DNA of 9,388 nt from Candidatus Zixiibacteriota bacterium (GCA_030642025.1 DAOWOO010000029.1:1-9388); one strand, 5' to 3'; positions 1 through 6,714 are shown, counted from the stretch's first letter. The notes: generated from the sequence alone by a model not told the origin. Numbers and translations are program-made.

Positions 1-1683
1 GTAAATGGTGAACTGGAAACCTCGCCCGGATGGCAGTCGGCGATACAAACCGAGGCCATGGATGTTTTCTGGGGGGACGTGGACAAGAACGGCTATCTCG
101 ATCTTGCTTTCGCATCCGATGATCTGGGAGCGGGCGTGTACTTCAATTATACCGGCGTTCCCGAAACCACGCCCTCGTTTCTTACTGATGAAGATGATCC
201 CGCCAATACGGTTATTCTTGGCGATGTCGATGGTGACGGCTGGCTGGATTTGATTGTTGCTCACAACGATCAAACTGGCGGAAGCGGGCATTACCGGGTA
301 CATTATAATGATGGTTCAGGAAGTCTTATTCCCTGGCATTATTGGCAGTCGGCTGACGGAGGTTTCGGCTCGGCGATTGCCCTGTATGATTACGACAATG
401 ACGGCGATGATGACCTGGCCGCCGGACGATGGTGGGACAAGCCGCGTATTTACGAAAATATCGGTGGAACCTTCACGACCACGCCTGTCTGGCGGGCCGA
501 TTATGCCACGGTAGTCGAGGAACTCTGCTGGGCCGACATCGACGGCGACGGAGTAGAATTCCGCACCGATACAATCTATTCAACCGGTGGCCGGAAACTG
601 TTTTACACCTCTCATCATCCACTCCAATCGCTTGATTCGGTGCTGGTTGACGGCGCGATGCTGGGATTTTCGGATTACTGTTTCGACCCGATTAGCGGCT
701 GGGTCACAGTGGGAAGTGCGCCGTCCGACAGCATTGTGATATATTATCAGTATTCTTTTAAAAACGACCTGGGACTGTCTAACTGGGATACTTACAACAT
801 GGTTTACGGCAATACCCGGCCGCCTTATGTGAATTTCTCCGCCGGTACCTATTTCGGCTGGGCGCCTTTAAATGTGCAGTTTTATGATAATTCAGTTGGA
901 GCGTCTGGCTGGCAGTGGCAATTCGACGATGGCGGAATTGCTGATGTGCAGAATCCGTTTCACACCTATCAGGACGGCGGAGCGTATGATGTATATCTTG
1001 AAAACAGTCTGCCCGACGGTCAGCATAACCGGATTCGTCGGAAGATGATCGTGGCCCTGGCCGATACATTGCATTTCCCGGAGATGTACTACCCGACCGG
1101 CGATACAATCGTGGTCCCGGTTCACCTTCGAAATACTCACCCGATGAAGCGCTTTATCCTGCCGCTGAGCTATGATGGTGATATTTCATTAACATACCTT
1201 TATTATTCCACCGAAGGGTGCCGCACCGAGTATTTCGATACGGTCAGCCTTACCAATCTTAACCCCTGGGGGAAGCAGCTTTCTTTTACCTTTATGCCCA
1301 ACCTGGCTGGTGAAGCCAATCCGCCGCTGGAGCCTGGTGATGGTTTGATTCTAAATATCTATTTCAGCCGCGGTTCGGGAAGCGGGGCTAATATCATTGA
1401 CACCACCACCATTTCAAATAAAGTTCTTTTCCTTGATGCGGGCTATATTGATTATCAGCCGTATGTTATCCCCGGCGAAATTGTAATCGGCGATTTAATG
1501 AAAGGTGACGTCACCGGTGACGGCTATTTAAATCTCGGAGATATTCTGTTTTTGATTGCCTATGTCTATGGTGATGGACCGGCACCGATTTTCTGGGTGG
1601 GTGATTATAACTCCGATGGGACAATAAATCTGACTGATATTCTTATGCTGATTGCTTATGTTTACATCGATTCGCCGGAATAG
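1..1683 (+). CDS. Secreted FG-GAP / PKD / dockerin surface protein (5'-truncated)
   Basis: The reading frame is open from base 1 to the TAG at 1681, giving a 560-residue C-terminal fragment; the true start lies outside the window and the first internal ATG (58) is probably not the start. Four Asp-rich FG-GAP/VCBS-like calcium loops are visible near residues 25-33, 75-83, 130-138 and 179-184 (for example DVDGDGWLD and DYDNDGDDD). A PKD domain follows at about 274-355 (WQFDDGG core near 305-311). Residues about 356-498 are a beta-rich region that resembles a cohesin fold. The last 60 residues are a dockerin-like pair of EF-hand loops (GDVTGDGYLNLGD and GDYNSDGTINLTD, each followed by an ILxLIAYVY helix). 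The architecture indicates an exported extracellular or surface protein. The ligand cannot be read from the sequence. It converges on the CPBP protease gene with only 9 bases between the stops. Domain calls are confident except the cohesin-like one. Confidence 0.85.
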   Translation, partial: VNGELETSPGWQSAIQTEAMDVFWGDVDKNGYLDLAFASDDLGAGVYFNYTGVPETTPSFLTDEDDPANTVILGDVDGDGWLDLIVAHNDQTGGSGHYRVHYNDGSGSLIPWHYWQSADGGFGSAIALYDYDNDGDDDLAAGRWWDKPRIYENIGGTFTTTPVWRADYATVVEELCWADIDGDGVEFRTDTIYSTGGRKLFYTSHHPLQSLDSVLVDGAMLGFSDYCFDPISGWVTVGSAPSDSIVIYYQYSFKNDLGLSNWDTYNMVYGNTRPPYVNFSAGTYFGWAPLNVQFYDNSVGASGWQWQFDDGGIADVQNPFHTYQDGGAYDVYLENSLPDGQHNRIRRKMIVALADTLHFPEMYYPTGDTIVVPVHLRNTHPMKRFILPLSYDGDISLTYLYYSTEGCRTEYFDTVSLTNLNPWGKQLSFTFMPNLAGEANPPLEPGDGLILNIYFSRGSGSGANIIDTTTISNKVLFLDAGYIDYQPYVIPGEIVIGDLMKGDVTGDGYLNLGDILFLIAYVYGDGPAPIFWVGDYNSDGTINLTDILMLIAYVYIDSPE

Positions 1684-1692
1684 AATTATTAA

Positions 1693-2466
1693 TTACTGGC
1701 CCTGAAACGGGAAGAATAGGGCCGAAAAGTCCTGGAAAAAATGCGCGATAACGGCGGGCCAGAGGCTTTTGGTATATATAAACAGCAGTGAGAACATCGC
1801 CCCATAGATTGATATCAGTATAAATCCGCCGACTCCCTGGTATGTATGACCGCATCCGAATGAAATCGATGCCAGAATTACCGGGAGTATCCATGTTTTT
1901 GTCCTCCCGAACATCCGTATACGGGTTAACAGATATCCTCGAAAAGCTGTCTCCTCACATATCCCGGCGGTGATTGAAAGTATTATCCAGAATACCCGTT
2001 CAGTATTATTTTTGGGGAGTAAAAGCGCCAGCTCTCCCGGCATTGCCAGGCCGACTTCAGCCAGGGCCAATGCTATCAAAGTCAAAAGAAGGTTGGAAAC
2101 CAGCAGGAAGCCCAGGGCATATAAAAAGTCAAGGACGCGGATTCTTTTGAAGCCGATTCCGGCCAGGCCGGTTTCTTCACGAAGGACGGTAATGTAGATA
2201 AAAAGAAAAAGAAGCCACTGCATCACGATGGTCGGCAGATAAGCCATCAATATCGGCGACAGTGAAATCAACCGAAGCGCCTCGGATGGGTCGCCGATTA
2301 GAATAACCGATAGAAGCGGCCACACCAGAAGCAGGAAGAAAAGCATGATATACGAGAGCTTGCTTTTCCGGTAATGCCCGGGAATCAGTTCCGGCGGCGA
2401 TGGTACCTCCGTAACATCAACCGGATAATCTGGAAATCGGTCCTGATCTTGCCCGTCAAAGTTCAA
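1693..2466 (-). CDS. CPBP family intramembrane glutamic endopeptidase (CAAX-protease-like)
   Basis: This 257-residue polytopic membrane protein carries the CPBP (Abi/CAAX protease-like) signatures in order: EETAFR at residues 171-176 (paired glutamates plus Arg), FGCGH at 203-207, and HFFQD at 242-246. These supply the catalytic Glu and His residues. Hydrophobic segments are visible near 40-57, 75-95, 113-137, 158-170, 192-204, 214-231 and 235-253. The hydrophilic N-terminus (about 1-36) is rich in Asp and Pro. The chosen start is TTG at 2466-2464, because its TTGA overlaps the stop of the upstream small membrane gene by 4 nt, a typical coupled arrangement. No strong Shine-Dalgarno is seen, and a start further in cannot be excluded. 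Family members process prenylated or other membrane proteins, act in bacteriocin immunity, or have unknown targets; the substrate here is unknown. Confidence 0.85.
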   Translation of the reverse strand: MNFDGQDQDRFPDYPVDVTEVPSPPELIPGHYRKSKLSYIMLFFLLLVWPLLSVILIGDPSEALRLISLSPILMAYLPTIVMQWLLFLFIYITVLREETGLAGIGFKRIRVLDFLYALGFLLVSNLLLTLIALALAEVGLAMPGELALLLPKNNTERVFWIILSITAGICEETAFRGYLLTRIRMFGRTKTWILPVILASISFGCGHTYQGVGGFILISIYGAMFSLLFIYTKSLWPAVIAHFFQDFSALFFPFQGQ

Positions 2467-2681
2467 CGTGGGAATGACTCGTCTTTATTGCTGGCTTTTT
2501 TTAAGGCTCCGATAATAAGACCGATGCCGACAATAATCGGAATAACCGGCCAGAGTCTGCCAATGCTGGGAATAAGGCCGAAATTGTGCAGCAGGAAAAT
2601 TACCCCGACTGCCAGGACTATGAACCCTCCGATCATCTGGCCGGATCGATCCTGAGGCTTTCTTTCCATATTACCCTGCAT
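2463..2681 (-). CDS. Small LiaI/LiaF-type two-helix transmembrane protein
   Basis: The 72-residue product has two hydrophobic helices (about residues 17-32 and 43-60). They are joined by a short turn with the pattern FLLHNFGLIP...LWPVIPIIVG, typical of the LiaI/LiaF/DUF5668 transmembrane module found in envelope-stress proteins. The tails are hydrophilic (MERKPQDRSG at the front, KKASNKDESFPR at the end). ATG at 2681-2679 has an upstream AAAGGA about 8 nt away. A second ATG at 2669-2667 (MERKP) is a possible alternative with a closely spaced AGGG. The stop overlaps the TTG start of the CPBP protease, so the two are probably one transcript read away from the radical SAM gene. The family assignment rests on the motif pattern; the function is inferred only as membrane-associated, perhaps stress sensing. 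Confidence 0.72.
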   Translation of the reverse strand: MQGNMERKPQDRSGQMIGGFIVLAVGVIFLLHNFGLIPSIGRLWPVIPIIVGIGLIIGALKKASNKDESFPR

Positions 2682-2733
2682 AAATAGAGTCCTTTCATTT
2701 GTGGCATAAAATCCGCCCGGACCTTGCCGTGAA

Positions 2734-2761
2734 TTGACTTTATATGAATATATGCTAAATT
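2734..2761 (+). promoter_or_regulatory. Candidate sigma70-type promoter for the radical SAM gene
   Basis: TTGACT at 2734-2739 is followed 16 bases later by TAAATT at 2756-2761, which is preceded by TG plus one base (extended -10). Transcription would start near 2768, leaving a leader of about 34 nt. No clear Shine-Dalgarno precedes the ATG at 2802. The match to consensus is good at -35 and fair at -10. It assumes a standard housekeeping sigma factor. Confidence 0.45.
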
Positions 2762-2801
2762 AGCCGAAAAGTTTGACAAATAATAATAAACACAGATTGT
2801 T

Positions 2802-3572
2802 ATGACACGGGAACTTCTGGAACTGCAAAGAGGAATAATCTATGGGCCGGTCAACTCACGGCGGCTCGGCTCCTCGCTGGGTCTGAATCTTCTTCCGGCC
2901 GGTTACAAAGTATGTCCCTTCAACTGCGCTTATTGCCAGTACGGCTATACCGACAACCGGGGATATCTGGCTGAATCCGATGGCAGCGATCTTCCATCGG
3001 TTGATCAAATTATAGACGCTCTTACCGACGCTCTTGAAGAGTTCCCAAGTGTCAGCTATATCACTTTTTCCGGCAACGGCGAGGCAACCCTGCATCCTGA
3101 TTTTACCATTATCGTCGATGAGATAAAAACTCTTAAGAGCAAAATGGCACCTCACGCAAGACTGGCAATTCTTTCCAATTCGGCGCTGGTACATAAGGCC
3201 GGTGTCAGACAGGCTTTGGCCAGGCTTGATGACAGGTTTATGAAACTTGACGCCGGTGATGAAGACACATTCAGGCGTTATAATCGACCTCACAGGCGCA
3301 TCACATTCGAATCTATCGTAAACGGTCTGAAAAGAATGGATGAGATTGTGATACAGGCTCTTTTTGCCGGGGGAAAACATGGCAATTACACTGATAATGC
3401 TGTAAATGCCTGGATTGAAAAAATTGCCGAGATAAAACCGCTTGAATGCCATATCTACTCCATCGACCGGCCATTCCCGGATGGAAAGCTTGAAAAGACT
3501 GAACACTCACAGCTTGATCTGATAAAAGAGCGGGCCGAAAAACGCACCGGAATTCCGATAAGAGTATTTTAA
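2802..3572 (+). CDS. Radical SAM protein, COG0731-like
   Basis: This 256-residue single-domain radical SAM enzyme has the [4Fe-4S] ligands at C38, C42 and C45 (CPFNCAYC, a CxxxCxxC motif). A GPVNSRRLGSSLGLN signature at residues 16-30 precedes them, and the SAM-binding glycine motif FSGNGEATLHP spans 89-99. The N-terminal GPVxSRRLGxSLG pattern is that of the COG0731 group, whose archaeal members are the wyosine-synthesis TYW1-type enzymes. Bacteria do not make wyosine, so the substrate of the short bacterial homologues is not established. There is no extra C-terminal Fe-S or substrate domain; the protein ends after the STYLE-like sequence IYSIDRPFP near residue 220 plus a helical tail. It stands alone on its transcript, divergent from the membrane cassette. 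I am confident of the superfamily and less so of any function. Confidence 0.88.
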   Translation: MTRELLELQRGIIYGPVNSRRLGSSLGLNLLPAGYKVCPFNCAYCQYGYTDNRGYLAESDGSDLPSVDQIIDALTDALEEFPSVSYITFSGNGEATLHPDFTIIVDEIKTLKSKMAPHARLAILSNSALVHKAGVRQALARLDDRFMKLDAGDEDTFRRYNRPHRRITFESIVNGLKRMDEIVIQALFAGGKHGNYTDNAVNAWIEKIAEIKPLECHIYSIDRPFPDGKLEKTEHSQLDLIKERAEKRTGIPIRVF

Positions 3573-3664
3573 TATCGGCATGATGAAGCGATATAAGCGA
3601 TAATCGCATTATCTCATTCACAATTCAGTCCGTGACCCGCCCGTTGTAGACATTATCCTGATTA

Positions 3665-3716
3665 AATCCTTCCTTTCATGCAAAAAAGGAAAGAATGCAT
3701 GTCATCAGGAAGGATT
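3665..3716 (+). promoter_or_regulatory. Nested inverted repeat enclosing the RBS and start codon of the HTH gene
   Basis: Perfect 10-base arms AATCCTTCCT (3665-3674) and AGGAAGGATT (3707-3716) flank a second perfect pair, CATGC (3677-3681) and GCATG (3697-3701). The apical loop is 15 nt (3682-3696). In the transcript this would form a two-part stem-loop in which the Shine-Dalgarno AAGGA (3686-3690) sits in the loop and the ATG start (3699-3701) lies in the inner stem. The left arm could alternatively pair with the Shine-Dalgarno itself (CCTTT against AAAGG). It could act as an RNA control element or as a DNA operator for the encoded regulator. The symmetry is visible; the role is inferred. 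Confidence 0.5.
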
Positions 3717-4226
3717 GTCTATCAAAACTGGACTGTTGAAATCGGCTATGATCCGCCGTCCAGAGATTCTCTTTTCCATCCCTGTAATGCACCCAGGCCG
3801 AACAGGAAAATAGTCCGGGCCGTCCGCCGGGCATTGTCAAAACTGACTTCAAAGGAACGGGAATTTATTGAAAGGTACCATTTCGAGGGTGAATCGTATT
3901 GCCGGATAGCCGAAGCGATGGGGATGCGGATGGCCATGATTGACGGTTTACACCGCCGCGCGACAATCAAACTAAAAAAGTTACTGGCCGCTTTTATGGC
4001 GGACGAATTTAATCTGAAAGTCGAAGCCGGGCCGGAGTGCCCTATCTGCATCTCTCAGTATAGAGATGAGATCGACCGGCTGATTGCTTCCAAACAGAAA
4101 GAGGAAACCTGGCGGCCGATAATCCAAAAACTGAAAAAAGAGTATGGCATAGTGATAAAAACGCCCCAGATTTTAATTGGGCATCAGAAATATCATCAGT
4201 CAAACGTTGAAAAGGAGAAAAAGTGA
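3699..4226 (+). CDS. Putative regulator: sigma-region-4-like HTH plus CxxC...HxxxH module
   Basis: I do not recognise a named family. The start is placed at ATG 3699 because AAGGA lies 8 nt upstream; an in-frame ATG at 3678 has no ribosome binding site. The 175-residue protein has a hydrophilic N-terminus. Residues about 46-97 resemble sigma70 region 4, or a related LuxR/Sigma70_r4 HTH (LTSKEREFIERYHFEGES, then AEAMGM and HRRATIKLKKLL). The C-terminal part has C114 and C117 (CPIC), a helical stretch, then H162 and H166 (HQKYH). This CxxC-x44-HxxxH layout recalls small HTH proteins with C..C at the front and RHxxxH at the end, and could bind zinc. The gene overlaps the next one at TGATG (4224-4228), so the two are probably translationally coupled. 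It is likely a cytoplasmic DNA-binding protein; its target is unknown. Confidence 0.7.
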   Translation: MSSGRIVYQNWTVEIGYDPPSRDSLFHPCNAPRPNRKIVRAVRRALSKLTSKEREFIERYHFEGESYCRIAEAMGMRMAMIDGLHRRATIKLKKLLAAFMADEFNLKVEAGPECPICISQYRDEIDRLIASKQKEETWRPIIQKLKKEYGIVIKTPQILIGHQKYHQSNVEKEKK

Positions 4227-4477
4227 TGAAGAGCAACAAACGAATGAAATTGCGCGGTGAACACTGCCTGAATGTATTCATTTCTTATGAGCTCAAGGAA
4301 AAGCTCCGCGCGCTGGCCGAGCGGTATGACCGGACTATGGCTGATATGGTTCGAGCGGTCCTGAAGATCGGGATTCCAGTGATGGAGGGAATATCCGAAG
4401 CCGAGGAGACTATGATAAAAGAATATGTCGAACTATTTCGTAAGTTCAGGAAAATTAGAAACTTAAAAGAAATATAA
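4226..4477 (+). CDS. Ribbon-helix-helix (CopG/Arc-like) DNA-binding protein
   Basis: This 83-residue protein has a ribbon-helix-helix pattern: a short strand (CLNVFIS, residues 14-20), a first helix (about 21-35, YELKEKLRALAERYD), a turn with RT, and a second helix (38-55, MADMVRAVLKIGIPVMEG). A basic C-terminal helix (about 58-80) follows. ATG 4226 is chosen over GTG 4223 because AAAGGAG (4211-4217) lies 8 nt upstream and the TGATG junction with the preceding stop is typical of coupling. Such proteins bind DNA as dimers through the strand, often as repressors or antitoxins. No toxin-like gene follows. The next element is the lpx promoter about 30 bases downstream of its stop. A role in regulating that promoter or its own operon is inference. 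Confidence 0.75.
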   Translation: MKSNKRMKLRGEHCLNVFISYELKEKLRALAERYDRTMADMVRAVLKIGIPVMEGISEAEETMIKEYVELFRKFRKIRNLKEI

Positions 4478-4503
4478 GAGGCCCCTGGAAAGATATTTTT
4501 AGC

Positions 4504-4532
4504 TTGAATACAGAACATATTCTTTGTATAAT
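4504..4532 (+). promoter_or_regulatory. Strong sigma70-type promoter of the lpx operon, with internal dyad
   Basis: TTGAAT (4504-4509) and a perfect TATAAT (4527-4532) are separated by 17 bases. Transcription would start near 4539, about 14 nt before the lpxC-fabZ ATG, with AGGAA (4546-4550) as a closely spaced ribosome binding site. A dyad, GAATA (4506-4510) and TATTC (4518-4522) separated by 7 bases, overlaps the -35 element and spacer and could be an operator. The promoter is well supported by consensus; the operator is only a possibility. Confidence 0.7.
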
Positions 4533-4552
4533 CCTCGCCACAGGCAGGAAAT

Positions 4553-5944
4553 ATGTTTGAAAAACAACGCACTATTAAAAGCCCCGTGTCCATGGAGGGA
4601 ATAGGCCTTCATACCGGCAATAGATCCCGGCTTACATTTAAACCAGCCCCTTCCGACAGCGGCGTGAAGTTTGTCAGGATCGATCTCGACGGTCAACCGT
4701 CGATTCCCGCCATTATTGATTACGTGGTTGATATGTCGCGCGGAACCAATCTGGCCAACGGCAATGCTGAGGTCTATACGGTCGAGCATGTTCTGGCGGC
4801 AGTGGCCGGCCTTCAGATTGATAATCTGATTGTTGAGTTGGAATCCAATGAGCCGCCGGTTGGCGACGGATCAGCCCGGCCATTTGTCGACAAGCTTCTT
4901 GAAGCCGGAATAGAAACTCAGGACGCCGACCGCAAGTATCTTGAGATTGACACCACCCTTTCGTATTCCGAGCCGGATCGGGCGGTGGATATCGTGGTGA
5001 CGCCGTCGGATACTTTTCGGATTACATTCATGATTGATTACAAGAACCCGGCCCTGGGAACTCAGTACACCACTCTTATCGATCTGGATAAGGAGTTTGT
5101 CGATGAATTCGCTCCGGCTCGGACGTTTTGTTTTCTTTCTGAAGTCGAGATGCTCAAGAACCAGGGATTAATAAAGGGCGGCGGATTTGCCAATGCCATC
5201 GTTATATATGACAGCGATCTCGGACAGGTCGAGGTTGACCGGATTCGCAACGTTCTGGACCTGAAAGAGAAAGCGTTTGTCGGCGAAACAGGTATTATCA
5301 ATGATATCCCGCTTCGTTTTCCCAATGAACCGGTCAGACACAAGGCGCTTGATCTTATTGGCGATTTAAGCCTTATCGGTGTTCCGATTAAGGGACATTT
5401 CCTGGCGGCCAGATCAGGCCACAAGGCCAATGTGGCGCTGGTGCACAAGATCAAGGCGCTGTATGAGAAGAAAAAACTTATCCACAGGTATCAGCAGGCC
5501 TCTGAGTCGCCGTTTTTTGATATCAGCGGAGTTATGGAACTCCTGCCACATCGGTATCCATTTCTTCTGGTGGACAGGATTCTCGAACTGGAACCGGAAA
5601 AACGGGTAGTGGCTGTCAAAAATGTCACTATCAATGAACCGTTTTTCCAGGGACATTTCCCCGGGCGCCCAATTATGCCCGGGGTGCTTATTATCGAGGC
5701 CATGGCCCAGGCAGGCGGGATATTGCTTTTAAATGCCGTTAGTGACCCCAAATCAAAACTTGTATATTTCCTGTCTCTGGACAAAGTCAAATTTCGCAAA
5801 CCGGTTGTGCCCGGCGATTCGCTCCGTTTTGAACTTGAGATGGTCAGTTTCCGCCGGTCTATCTGTCAGATGAAGGGTAAGGCCTATGTCGCTAACACGG
5901 TTGTTGCCGAGGCGGAACTGATGGCCAAGGTGATTGATCGATGA
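4553..5944 (+). CDS. lpxC/fabZ: LpxC-FabZ fusion: UDP-3-O-acyl-GlcNAc deacetylase / 3-hydroxyacyl-ACP dehydratase
   Basis: The 463-residue cytoplasmic enzyme joins two activities. Residues about 1-305 are LpxC, the zinc deacetylase of the committed lipid A step: E78 and H79 (VEHVLAA), H263 and D267 (RHKALD), D271, and H290 (SGHKAN) match the Zn-binding and catalytic residues of E. coli LpxC. T191 in ARTFCF is also kept. After a short linker (about 306-322), residues 323-463 are FabZ, the hot-dog fold dehydratase of fatty acid synthesis. Its catalytic H368 (GHFPGRPIMPG) and E382 (IEAMAQ) are present, as is the LPHRYPFLLVDR opening. Both halves look complete and active. This fusion is known from Bacteroidetes and related FCB lineages. 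It is the first gene after the 4504-4532 promoter and overlaps lpxA by ATGA. Confidence 0.97.
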   Translation: MFEKQRTIKSPVSMEGIGLHTGNRSRLTFKPAPSDSGVKFVRIDLDGQPSIPAIIDYVVDMSRGTNLANGNAEVYTVEHVLAAVAGLQIDNLIVELESNEPPVGDGSARPFVDKLLEAGIETQDADRKYLEIDTTLSYSEPDRAVDIVVTPSDTFRITFMIDYKNPALGTQYTTLIDLDKEFVDEFAPARTFCFLSEVEMLKNQGLIKGGGFANAIVIYDSDLGQVEVDRIRNVLDLKEKAFVGETGIINDIPLRFPNEPVRHKALDLIGDLSLIGVPIKGHFLAARSGHKANVALVHKIKALYEKKKLIHRYQQASESPFFDISGVMELLPHRYPFLLVDRILELEPEKRVVAVKNVTINEPFFQGHFPGRPIMPGVLIIEAMAQAGGILLLNAVSDPKSKLVYFLSLDKVKFRKPVVPGDSLRFELEMVSFRRSICQMKGKAYVANTVVAEAELMAKVIDR

Positions 5945-6714
5945 GCGGCATACATACGACTGCTATTATAGATCCCGGCGCTCAAATCGGCAAGAATGTT
6001 ACTATCGGGGCTAATACAATAATTGAGGCTGACACGGTTATCGGCGATAATGTGTCAATATCCTCCGGTTGTCTGGTGGCATCATATACCGAAATTCACG
6101 ATAATGCGGCGCTCTTTCATGGCGTTGTGGCGGGCACCATTCCCCAAGATCTAAAATTCGAGGGAGAAAAGACCAGACTTGTTATTGGTGAAGGGACAAC
6201 TATTCGCGAGTATGCCATGCTGAATCGCGGAACGGCTGATCGCGGCGAGACGACTATTGGAAAGAACTGTCTTCTGATGGCTTATTCTCATGTCGCCCAT
6301 GACTGTGTTATCGGTGATCATGTAATTATGGCCAACTCCGTGAATCTTGCCGGACATGTCGAAATAGGCGATTATGCCATAATCGGCGGGGTTGTGCCGG
6401 TTCACCAGTTTGTAAAAATCGGGGCGCATTCAATGATCGGCGGCGGTTTCAGGGTGCAGCAGGATATCTGCCCCTTTTCACTGGTAGGGGGTTATCCATT
6501 AAAAGTGGCCGGACTGAATACAATTGGATTACGGCGACGGGGATTCAAACCGGAGGCGCTTCGGACTCTTGGAAAAGTCTTCAAGATACTCTTTTTCTCA
6601 TCGCTGAATACATCACAGGCTGTCGATAGAATAAAGGCCGAAATCGAACCGATTCCCGAAGTGCAGACAATTCTTGATTTCATACAAGAATCCAAACGCG
6701 GCATGGTTAAATAA
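5941..6714 (+). CDS. lpxA: LpxA, acyl-ACP:UDP-N-acetylglucosamine O-acyltransferase
   Basis: The 257-residue protein (E. coli 262) is a left-handed beta-helix acyltransferase that transfers a 3-hydroxyacyl chain from ACP to the 3-position of a UDP-GlcNAc-type sugar, the first step of lipid A synthesis. Hexapeptide repeats (IGxxx) run from about residue 15 to 185. H117 and the catalytic H120 lie in SHVAHDC (E. coli H122/H125), with H139 (LAGHV) and H155 (VHQF) also matching. At the acyl-length ruler position (E. coli G173) this protein has a glycine, G168, which suggests a long chain, near C14, rather than the C10 seen with Met there. The C-terminal helical domain (about 195-257) contains RRRGF and ends SKRGMVK, as usual. 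The start overlaps the fusion gene by 4 nt, with AAGGTG 8 nt upstream. Confidence 0.96.
   Translation: MSGIHTTAIIDPGAQIGKNVTIGANTIIEADTVIGDNVSISSGCLVASYTEIHDNAALFHGVVAGTIPQDLKFEGEKTRLVIGEGTTIREYAMLNRGTADRGETTIGKNCLLMAYSHVAHDCVIGDHVIMANSVNLAGHVEIGDYAIIGGVVPVHQFVKIGAHSMIGGGFRVQQDICPFSLVGGYPLKVAGLNTIGLRRRGFKPEALRTLGKVFKILFFSSLNTSQAVDRIKAEIEPIPEVQTILDFIQESKRGMVK

Noticed and set aside
1698..1723. GC-rich hairpin GGCCCT / AGGGCC at the convergent gene ends
   Set aside because: The 6-bp stem has a 14-nt loop, lies inside the CPBP coding end and has no real T-run on either side, so it is not a convincing terminator.
2773..2801. TTGACA at 2773-2778 as a -35 box for the radical SAM gene
   Set aside because: No acceptable -10 lies 16-18 bases downstream before the start codon; the TTGACT / TAAATT pair at 2734-2761 fits better.
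2856..3506. Long minus-strand open frame opposite the radical SAM gene
   Set aside because: It is fully antisense to a gene with clear family motifs, and its translation shows no recognisable domain; treated as a shadow frame.
3599..3613. Hairpin GATAAT-CGC-ATTATC after the radical SAM gene
   Set aside because: The stem is AT-rich, the loop is 3 nt and no T-tract follows; too weak to call a terminator.
3678..3698. ATG 3678 as the start of the HTH gene
   Set aside because: It has no Shine-Dalgarno upstream, whereas ATG 3699 has AAGGA at 8 nt spacing.
4223..4477. The 3699/4226 pair as a toxin-antitoxin system
   Set aside because: The second gene looks like an RHH DNA-binding protein, but the first shows HTH features and none of the usual toxin folds.
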